A stretch of 64,000 nt of DNA, from the NCBI RefSeq assembly GCF_000949475.1, contig NZ_JRHC01000001.1, forward strand, positions 1,240,001 to 1,304,000, in the 5' to 3' direction. This stretch comes from Draconibacterium sediminis (GTDB taxonomy: Bacteria; Bacteroidota; Bacteroidia; Bacteroidales; Prolixibacteraceae). Below the pieces are notes generated by a model that worked only from the letters and a program-made list of their open reading frames with translations, was not told where the DNA came from and searched no databases. Of the stretch, positions 34,366 to 41,688 are shown piece after piece; the first letter of the stretch is position 1, and each line of letters starts with the position of its first letter. The position numbers were made by a program, and so were the translations under genes.

Positions 34366-36132
34366 ATGTTATCGAAACTAAAATTCTTATTAAAATACAC
34401 GCATCAATACCGCTGGTGGTACACAGGGGGAATTATCTTTCTGATACTTACCGTTTGGACTTCGATTACGATTCCCGGATTTATCCAGAAAACCATCGAC
34501 CTGATTGCCGCCGGCCGTGTAGGAAATGAAAGTGAGTTTCATAAAAATGTTTTGATAATTGTAGGTCTGGCTGTCGGATTGATTTTGGTAAGAACACTTT
34601 CGCGGATTTTGATCTTTTTCCCGGCCCGTTTGATCGAACGGCAATTAAAAGGCGAAATGTTCCAAAAGCTGGCCTCTTTCGGGAAGGATTATTACGATAA
34701 AAACTCAACCGGAAATATCATATCGAGGGTGAATAACGACATTAACGGTGTGCGAATGATTACCGGCTTTGGCATTTTGCAAATCGGTAATATACTCTTG
34801 TCCTTGTCGCTTACGCCATACATGATGTGGAAACTGTCGCCCATGCTCACGTTGTATTGTATCATCCCTATGGTGGTGGTTTTTTTTATTGTTCGTTATG
34901 GCATGAAGGTGATGGTTAAAAACACACACGCCAGAATGGATACCCTGCAAATGCTTTCCGGAAAAATCATCTCTTTTCTTTCGGGAAACAGTGTGATTAA
35001 AAGCTACAATATTTACGAACATGCGGAAAATAAGGTGGAGACCGATAATATTTCTTATTACGAGGCCTCGCTAAAAATTTCGTGGATTCGCTCATTTGTT
35101 ATTCCCTTGCTTGGCAACCTTGGGCAGATTTTAAAAATCATCATCTTTTTTGTGGGTGGCATGTATGTTATCAACGGCAAATTCACTATTGGCGAATTAA
35201 CCGAATACATTGCCTACGCTGCGCTGCTGGCTCATCCGATTATGGGGCTGGGCTGGGTGCTCACCATTTTCCAACAAGGTATGGTGGGAATCAGCAGTAT
35301 TCAAACCATTATGGATAGGAAAGGAACCGATGATGATCGGAAAGCGCTGCCCGAATCGAAAAAGAAAGAGCTTTTTAAAGAAGGAATTCGCGTAGAAAAT
35401 CTGAATTACACTTACCATAACGGCGATAAACCGGTTTTGAAGGACATCTCGTTTTCGATAAAACCCGGTCAGATAGTTGGAATCACCGGAAAAGTAGGAT
35501 CAGGTAAAACCACTTTGATTCAGTGTTTAAATGGTTACTTACGACCCGGAGCAGGACAGATCTTTTATGGCGATATTGATGCCGATTCAATACGAAGCGA
35601 AGACATCAGGTCGGTGGTAAATACGGTAAGTCAGGAGGTGTTTCTGTTTTCCGATTCCATTGAAAACAATATTGGGTTAACATCGGACGAAACGATTGAC
35701 GAGAAACGTTTTGATGATGTAATTTACAAAAGTGCTTTTGCCGACGAACTGTTGCGTTTCCCCAAAAAAGGCCAAACAATGGTGGGCGAAAAAGGTATTA
35801 TGCTTTCAGGCGGGCAGAAACAACGAATTAGCCTGGCACGGGCACTTTATACGCAAGGTGAATTGTTAATCCTCGACGATGTATTTTCAGCTGTCGATAC
35901 TGATACCGAGCGTTTTCTGATCAAACAGATTGTGGAAAACTATGCAGTGAAAAGTATGGTTGTGATTTCGAACCGGGTGAGTGTACTGGAGAAAACCGAT
36001 TTTACCATTGTGCTGGAAGATGGAAAGATGGCGGCCATAGGAAATCACGAAGAATTGCTAAAATATTCGGATTTCTACCGCGACATTGCGAAACTGCAAC
36101 AGGAAGGTGAAACGAAAAAAGAAAGGCAGTAA
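34366..36132 (+). CDS. ABC exporter half-transporter with degenerate nucleotide site
   Basis: 588 residues: a six-helix type I exporter membrane domain (1-320) fused to a nucleotide-binding domain. Walker A GKVGSGKTT (about 378), signature LSGGQ (about 481) and Walker B LLILDD (about 500) are present. The catalytic Glu after Walker B is Asp (LDDVFSA), and the H-loop His is Asn (VVISNRVS). This combination marks the degenerate half of a heterodimeric exporter such as TM287/288 or MdlAB. The stop and the next start overlap (TAATG), so the partner is the next gene. It lies downstream of two glutathione genes, so a glutathione, thiol or conjugate exporter is possible. Confidence 0.92.
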   Translation: MLSKLKFLLKYTHQYRWWYTGGIIFLILTVWTSITIPGFIQKTIDLIAAGRVGNESEFHKNVLIIVGLAVGLILVRTLSRILIFFPARLIERQLKGEMFQKLASFGKDYYDKNSTGNIISRVNNDINGVRMITGFGILQIGNILLSLSLTPYMMWKLSPMLTLYCIIPMVVVFFIVRYGMKVMVKNTHARMDTLQMLSGKIISFLSGNSVIKSYNIYEHAENKVETDNISYYEASLKISWIRSFVIPLLGNLGQILKIIIFFVGGMYVINGKFTIGELTEYIAYAALLAHPIMGLGWVLTIFQQGMVGISSIQTIMDRKGTDDDRKALPESKKKELFKEGIRVENLNYTYHNGDKPVLKDISFSIKPGQIVGITGKVGSGKTTLIQCLNGYLRPGAGQIFYGDIDADSIRSEDIRSVVNTVSQEVFLFSDSIENNIGLTSDETIDEKRFDDVIYKSAFADELLRFPKKGQTMVGEKGIMLSGGQKQRISLARALYTQGELLILDDVFSAVDTDTERFLIKQIVENYAVKSMVVISNRVSVLEKTDFTIVLEDGKMAAIGNHEELLKYSDFYRDIAKLQQEGETKKERQ

Positions 36133-37913
36133 TGAGCAAAGGCAAAAACAATATTATAAAAAATGTTGACTGGCAGTTGTTCCGAAAGTTTGCCGGCTAT
36201 TTTAAACCGCACAAAAAGTGGTTCTTTCTGAGTCTTGCTTCCATTCCGGTTACCACCGGAGCAGGCATTCTGTTTCTTTGGTTGATTGAAGATATCGTTG
36301 ATAATTATATCGTTCCGGGCAATGTGGACGGCCTGATCAGACAAAGCATTTTTCTTGCTTTAGCACTGATTCTGAATATTCTGTTCGACGGGGTTTACAG
36401 TTACTCTTTTTCAAAAGCAGGGGGGCTGGCAGTGGTTGATTTGCGCCGGCGCTTGTTCGGAAAATCCTTACGTTTCCCATTGAGTTATTTTGATAAAAAG
36501 CCTATTGGAGTAACCTTGTCGCGGTTGACCAGTGATATGGAATCGGTTTCGGATTCGTTTGCTGCCGGGGTGCTCGGTTTGCTGGCCGACAGTATAAAAA
36601 CCTTGGCGCTGGTGGGCTACCTTTTTTACATCAACTGGCGACTTACCTTGGTGTTGTTACTGGTGGTTCCGGTAATTATTCTGGCAATAAACTTTCTGCG
36701 AAAAAAGATCAGAAAAGCTTACAATACATCGCGTACCAGTTTAGCAAAATCGGCTGCTTATTTGCAGGAGGCATTAACAGGAATGAAAACCGTTCAGCTT
36801 TTTGCCGCTGAGGATAAAGTGTTGAATAAGTACGACGACCTGAACAAACAATTTTGCGATGCCCAAAATAAATCGAATGTTTACGATTCGTTCCTTTATT
36901 CGATTGTGGAAGGAATTACTTCGGTAGCCACAGCCTTGGTGATTTGGTACGGCGCTGTGCAAATATGGGATTACGGTTATACGCTTGGAATCCTGATTGT
37001 TTTTGTAACCACTTTAGAGCGCCTTTTTGTGCCGGTAAAACAGTTTGCCCAGCAAATTTCAACCATCCAGCGGGCCATGTCGGCGCTTGAGCACATCAGC
37101 GAAATGTTCGATCAGCAGGTGGAAGATCCTAAAGCAGAGTCTTCAGACACAGTTCCCGAAGCAATTGCTTTGCAGGAAATCGAGTTCAAAAATGTGTTTT
37201 TCCGCTACTCCGAAGATACGCCCGATGTACTGAAAGATGTGTCGTTTAAATTGCAAAAAGGCGATCGGCTGGCCTTGGTTGGAACAACCGGATCGGGAAA
37301 ATCAACCATTATCCGTTTATTGGCAAAAACATACACCGGTTATCGCGGAAGCATAAAAATTAACGGAATCGAATTGTCTGAGATTCCAATAGGACAGATT
37401 CGCGAAACGATTTCCATTATGCAGCAGGATATTTACATGTTTAACGATACGGTTGAATTTAATATCTCGCTGGGACGTAAATCCATTTCACGTAACGATG
37501 TGGAGCAGTCGGCATCGTTTGTTTATGCCAATTATTTTATCGACCAGTTGCCCGGAGCCTACAACTTTGTTATTCAGGATAATGGTGATAACCTTTCGAA
37601 AGGACAGGCGCAGTTGATCTCGTTTGCACGAGCCATTGCCGGAAACAGCGAGCTTATCATTCTTGATGAGGCAACCAGTGCTGTTGATTCAATTACCGAA
37701 CAGTACATCCAAAAAGCTATTGCCAATATTTTCTCCCGAAAAACGGTAATTGCTGTAGCGCACCGCTTAAGTACAATAAAAAACTCGGATATGATTCTGG
37801 TGCTGGAAGACGGACAGATCATTGAACGTGGCAATCACGAACAACTTCTGAAATACGGCGGAAAATACGCCCGGCTTTTACACCAGTTTGAGGAGGAAGA
37901 GCAGCAAGCTTAA
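36132..37913 (+). CDS. ABC exporter half-transporter, catalytically competent partner
   Basis: 593 residues with the same layout as its partner. The nucleotide domain has Walker A GTTGSGKST (about 388), Walker B LIILDEATSA with the catalytic Glu (about 513) and the H-loop AVAHRLST. The signature motif is LSKGQ instead of LSGGQ, so its signature faces the partner's degenerate site, as in known asymmetric exporters. It overlaps the previous gene by one base (TAATG). Last gene of the operon; its end overlaps the convergent DedA-like gene by four bases. Substrate is inferred, not shown. Confidence 0.93.
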   Translation: MSKGKNNIIKNVDWQLFRKFAGYFKPHKKWFFLSLASIPVTTGAGILFLWLIEDIVDNYIVPGNVDGLIRQSIFLALALILNILFDGVYSYSFSKAGGLAVVDLRRRLFGKSLRFPLSYFDKKPIGVTLSRLTSDMESVSDSFAAGVLGLLADSIKTLALVGYLFYINWRLTLVLLLVVPVIILAINFLRKKIRKAYNTSRTSLAKSAAYLQEALTGMKTVQLFAAEDKVLNKYDDLNKQFCDAQNKSNVYDSFLYSIVEGITSVATALVIWYGAVQIWDYGYTLGILIVFVTTLERLFVPVKQFAQQISTIQRAMSALEHISEMFDQQVEDPKAESSDTVPEAIALQEIEFKNVFFRYSEDTPDVLKDVSFKLQKGDRLALVGTTGSGKSTIIRLLAKTYTGYRGSIKINGIELSEIPIGQIRETISIMQQDIYMFNDTVEFNISLGRKSISRNDVEQSASFVYANYFIDQLPGAYNFVIQDNGDNLSKGQAQLISFARAIAGNSELIILDEATSAVDSITEQYIQKAIANIFSRKTVIAVAHRLSTIKNSDMILVLEDGQIIERGNHEQLLKYGGKYARLLHQFEEEEQQA

Positions 37914-38530
37914 AAAATTCCGAAAATTACCAGGGCATAAATTACAAAACGAAAATATCTAAAGAGCGACCAAAGTAAATAGCTTTTAAAATTGTATCCG
38001 ATAAGGCCTGATGCAAGGCTAACAACTGAGTGGGGAACAGGCGAAACAGCTCCCAAAAAAACAAATATGCCACCCCATTTTCGAAGGTTGACGATGTGTT
38101 TCTGCACTTTGTTTTCGATGTGGTTTTTTACCGAAGGAATAAGAAACAGGCGTGTTCCCAAAAAGTAGGAAATAATACCGCCAATGTATGATAAGGTGGC
38201 TAAAATAAACAACGCTCCCCAAGGAATTTCCAGTTTCGACGCCCAGGCGATAAACATTTCAGGAGGTACCAATCCTAAAAACGTTTCGGATAAAAGAAAT
38301 ACCGAATAAATAATCTTTGGCGAATAAGTATCCACCAGGTTATTGAGAATTAAATTGAAATCCAACAGAAAAATTTCGAGGCTAACCAACAACAGCACAA
38401 ACACTGTTGCAATTGTTGCAGCTTTGTAGGCAGTGCTTTTCAGAAACGGATAAAACTGCGTTATGCGGTAATAGCGGTTTAATATCAATAAGCGCCTGGG
38501 GGACAGACTATATAGTAAATTCCTAATCAT
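37910..38530 (-). CDS. DedA/VTT-type membrane protein
   Basis: 206 residues with about five hydrophobic segments. The middle has LLSETFLGLVPPEMFIAWASK, typical of the DedA/SNARE-associated family re-entrant loop, followed by YIGGIISYFLGTRLF and GAVSPVPHSVVSLASGLIGYNFKSYLLWSLFRYFRFVIYALVIFG. DedA proteins act as phospholipid scramblases or flippases for undecaprenyl phosphate or phosphatidylethanolamine. It is convergent with the ABC operon and overlaps it by four bases. Assignment to a subgroup is not possible. Confidence 0.85.
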   Translation of the reverse strand: MIRNLLYSLSPRRLLILNRYYRITQFYPFLKSTAYKAATIATVFVLLLVSLEIFLLDFNLILNNLVDTYSPKIIYSVFLLSETFLGLVPPEMFIAWASKLEIPWGALFILATLSYIGGIISYFLGTRLFLIPSVKNHIENKVQKHIVNLRKWGGIFVFLGAVSPVPHSVVSLASGLIGYNFKSYLLWSLFRYFRFVIYALVIFGIF

Positions 38531-39067
38531 TATGTTCTATTATCGGTACCGTAAAATCAAAAAACAGTACTATATAACACAATTTGATTTTGAAATGTTG
38601 TGATGTGAGGCACAAAAAATAAACTTTAACATCTTATTAACGGGGACTGAAAAGGAAGCTTAAATTCTTTATGGAATGAAATATCAGTTGATAGTAAACT
38701 AGGTGAGGCTTTTTATCCGGACGACTGTGTGGATTTACCTACTCATTTTGGGGAAATTATAAATGTATTTCATTTTTCCTGTAAGTTCAGGAAACATAAC
38801 CTGTGTTAAAGAATTTTATAAACTTGCTCAGAGATAGGGAAATGGTGTTTGGTTTAAGAGTCAGAAAATCAGGTTGTTGTGTTGGTTTTCACCAGGCGCT
38901 TAAACAATGGTGACTTGATTGATATTTAGAAAAAACATCCTGATTAACCTTGATAACAAAATGGCAGGATTTTGCCATATAGTATAGTAACAGGGGATTA
39001 TGAAATTTGGAGAATTGAACAGGTTTCAGGAATTCTCGCGATTAGTAACGCTATAAAATTTAAAGAA
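38531..39067. other. Intergenic stretch without recognised feature
   Basis: 537 bases between the DedA-like gene start and a small protein gene. No supported ORF, RNA or strong hairpin was seen. It must hold promoters for both divergent genes, but no clear promoter match stood out. Confidence 0.5.
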
Positions 39068-39400
39068 ATGAAACGAGTAAATAATAATTACGAAACAATG
39101 GTGGAAGCCATTGAAGACCTAAAATCAAGAGGTTATACGCACAACTTTAATGTTGAGCCGAACGGAGTACTTTCTGAAGGAAAAAGTTCGCGCAAATATT
39201 TACCATCAAGTGTTGAGCTGCATGAGTTGCACCGTTTCGAAGGAGCAACAAATCCATCGGACATGAGCATTTTATATGCTGTTGGAACCGATACTGGTGA
39301 GAAAGGAACAGTTGTAGATGCATTTGGTGTTGATGGTTCGGAAACCGTTTCGAAGTTTATGAACCATGTGGCTCAGAAACAATTTGAGATGGGGAAATAG
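39068..39400 (+). CDS. Small conserved Bacteroidota protein, often labelled phosphoribosylpyrophosphate synthetase
   Basis: I take ATG 39068 (MKRVNNNYETMVEAIEDLKSRGYTHNFNV), giving 110 residues; the frame is open 96 bases further upstream. Recognisable motifs are the helix ETMVEAIEDLKSRGYTHNF, LHRFEGATNPSDMSILYAVGTDTGEKGTVVDAFG and the C-terminal helix. Similar short proteins are common in Bacteroidota and, as far as I recall, are often labelled PRPP synthetase although they lack its PRPP-binding domain. Function unknown. Monocistronic. Confidence 0.75.
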   Translation: MKRVNNNYETMVEAIEDLKSRGYTHNFNVEPNGVLSEGKSSRKYLPSSVELHELHRFEGATNPSDMSILYAVGTDTGEKGTVVDAFGVDGSETVSKFMNHVAQKQFEMGK

Positions 39401-39536
39401 TAAATAGATTAAATAATACGATCGTTCAAGGCAGGCAATTCGCTCTGTCTTTTTTTGTGAAAGCCAATAACAATTTGTAGCAAAATGTACTTCAAAATTT
39501 ATTGACTCACCCTGATTATGCCTTCGACACAATCGT

Positions 39537-39560
39537 CCCTCTCTTCTCTCGAAGAGAGGG
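39537..39560. repeat. Perfect hairpin, possibly a dispersed REP-like element
   Basis: CCCTCTCTTC and GAAGAGAGGG form a 10-bp perfect stem around a TCTC loop, followed by a GAGGGAGAG run. It lies in the 362-base gap 39401-39762, between convergent genes, without a T run. The purine/pyrimidine-skewed hairpin looks like dispersed repeats seen in other Bacteroidota genomes; only one copy is in this window. Confidence 0.5.
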
Positions 39561-39762
39561 AATGAGGGAGAGTTCGCTGAAAATTTGCATTACTTTCATC
39601 ACTGTTGGTGATTCACCGGAATCATGATTGTTTTTTTATGAAAGCACCGGGATTCAATAGCTGTGTAAAAATCTGGAAAATTTGAGCATAAAAAATTGCC
39701 TCGGTGTTTTCAGGCAAGAGGAGGTGTTGTAGATTTTTTTATACAAATTGAGGAAACAGCTT

Positions 39763-40170
39763 CTAGTGCTCGCAATCTTCAATCAACAGTTCAAGAAAAT
39801 CAGTCGACAAGGGTTTTTCAAGGTATGCACTTACAAATGGATATTGCATAACCTTATTCCGGTCGTCTTGTTTTTGTGAAGATGTACATACAAAAACCTC
39901 TATCGATTTTTTCAATTTTTTCAGCTCGTTAAAATATTGCAGAAACTTAAATCCGTCCATAACCGGCATATACAGGTCTAAAAGAATGTAATCCGGTAGA
40001 TCTTCCTTGTTTTTTATTTGTTTTAAATAGTCGATACCTTTCTGAGCGTTTTCGAAATGTATGAGATAATCCGATAGTTTTTTTTGTTCCAAAATAGAGT
40101 TATAAATACGCACCATCTCCGTATCGTCATCTATGAATATAATTTTCTTATATCCTGTATTCATCTCCAT
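39763..40170 (-). CDS. Single-domain response regulator (CheY-like receiver)
   Basis: About 136 residues from ATG 40170 (MEMNTGYKKIIFIDDD); ATG 40164 is equally possible. The receiver motifs are complete: IIFIDDDTEM (acidic pair), the phospho-acceptor Asp in YILLDLYMPVMDG, VCTSS, and the Lys in LEKPLS. No output domain, so it works by protein contact or as a phosphate shuttle. It follows a sigma-54 regulator by about 80 bases, and a hybrid kinase with an Hpt domain lies upstream, suggesting a phosphorelay. All three lie on the same strand. Confidence 0.9.
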   Translation of the reverse strand: MEMNTGYKKIIFIDDDTEMVRIYNSILEQKKLSDYLIHFENAQKGIDYLKQIKNKEDLPDYILLDLYMPVMDGFKFLQYFNELKKLKKSIEVFVCTSSQKQDDRNKVMQYPFVSAYLEKPLSTDFLELLIEDCEH

Positions 40171-40251
40171 TTTATAATTTGTTTTGCTATTGGTAATCCA
40201 AATACTATTCCAAAAACCAAGCAGCAAACTTCATTATTAAACGCATTTAAA

Positions 40252-41622
40252 CTATAGTTTTATATCATACAATTTAATTTTGTTGTAGAGTGTTTTGCGG
40301 TCGATATTCAGAATTTTTGCCGCCTTCGATTTATTGTAACCGGCTTCCTGGATGGTTTCAATGATCAGCTTTTTTTCAATTTCCGAAGACGCATGTTTTA
40401 ATTTCGAATCGGTGTTAATGTTTTGTACCGTAACGGTTTGAGTATGGTTGCTACTGGTCTCCGGATGTAAAATCTCTGAGGGGAAACATTCGGTGTCAAT
40501 TTGTTCTCCTTCAGCCATTAACACCGCTCTTTTTATCACATTCTTCAGTTCGCGGAGATTGCCGTACCACGGATATTTTAAAATAACCGATTCGGCTTCG
40601 GGCGTAACGCCACTAATATTTCGCTTAAGCTCTTTGTTGGCACTGTCGATAAAATGGCTCAAAAAAGCCTTTATATCTTCGGGGCGTTCGCGCAGTGGGG
40701 GCAGGGTAATTTTAAATTCGTTGAGGCGGTGATACAAATCCTCTCTGAAATTGTTTTCTTTTACCTCGTGGTTTAAATCTTCGTTTGTTGCTGCAATTAT
40801 GCGTATGTCAATACTTTTTTGCTTGTCATCTCCTAAACGCGAAACAACCCGTTCCTGGATGGCGCGTAAAAGTTTTAACTGAACATCATAACTCAGGTTA
40901 CCTATTTCATCAAGAAAAAGGGTGCCACCATCGGCTTTCTGAAAAACACCAACTTTATCGGATATTGCACCTGTAAACGACCCTTTTATATGTCCGAAAA
41001 GCTCGCTGTTTGCCAGCTCTTTCGGAATGGCACCACAATCGATCGCCAGAAATGGTTTGTCTTTTCGCAGGCTGTTTTCGTGAATAAAACGCGCAATGTA
41101 TTCTTTCCCAATTCCGGTTTCGCCCGAAACAATTACCGACATATCAGTAGGTGCTACCTTTCGAGCCAGGTTAATTACGTACTTTATTTTTGCGCTGTCG
41201 CCAATAATAAAATCGCCGTTTGAATAAACCGTTCTCCGGCTTTTTTTTGCCACTGAAGGCTCAGGTTTTGACAATAGTTTTTTTATCAGCCCCAAAAGTT
41301 CCTCTTGCTGAATGGGCTTTGTAATGTAGTCGCTGGCACCCAGTTTCATTAATTTTACTGCCATTCTTACATCCGCGTAGGCGGTCATTATAATTACCGG
41401 AACCGACTGTTTTATAGATTTTAGTTGTTGCATCAGGTCGAGTCCGCTGGTGTCGGGCAACCTGAAATCGCATAAAACAAGGTCGAATTTATTCTCCTTA
41501 AAAAGTTTGAGTGCGCCTTTTCCGTTAAAAGCAATTTCGGCACTGTACTTATTGTTTTGAAGATGTTTTTTTAATAGCTCACAGATGAATGTATCATCGT
41601 CAATAATCAATATCTTCTTCAT
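40252..41622 (-). CDS. Sigma-54-dependent response regulator, NtrC type
   Basis: 456 residues. Receiver domain 1-115 with acidic pair IIDDDT, phospho-acceptor Asp52 (LVLCDFRLPD) and Lys102 (YITKPI). AAA+ domain about 138-370 with Walker A GETGIGKE (167-174), the sigma-54 contact loop GSFTGA (214-219, canonical GAFTGA) and Walker B GGTLFLDEIG. Fis-type HTH at the C-terminus: EAGYNKSKAAKILNIDRKTLYNKIK. It activates RpoN promoters when phosphorylated. The hybrid kinase gene ends 66 bases upstream, so this pair is probably cognate. No RpoN promoter was found in the window to name a target. Confidence 0.95.
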   Translation of the reverse strand: MKKILIIDDDTFICELLKKHLQNNKYSAEIAFNGKGALKLFKENKFDLVLCDFRLPDTSGLDLMQQLKSIKQSVPVIIMTAYADVRMAVKLMKLGASDYITKPIQQEELLGLIKKLLSKPEPSVAKKSRRTVYSNGDFIIGDSAKIKYVINLARKVAPTDMSVIVSGETGIGKEYIARFIHENSLRKDKPFLAIDCGAIPKELANSELFGHIKGSFTGAISDKVGVFQKADGGTLFLDEIGNLSYDVQLKLLRAIQERVVSRLGDDKQKSIDIRIIAATNEDLNHEVKENNFREDLYHRLNEFKITLPPLRERPEDIKAFLSHFIDSANKELKRNISGVTPEAESVILKYPWYGNLRELKNVIKRAVLMAEGEQIDTECFPSEILHPETSSNHTQTVTVQNINTDSKLKHASSEIEKKLIIETIQEAGYNKSKAAKILNIDRKTLYNKIKLYDIKL

Positions 41623-41688
41623 ATATTGAATTTATGTTGGTATAAGTTTATACAAAAGTGTAACTAAAAAGTTTACCCGACCTGGTGT

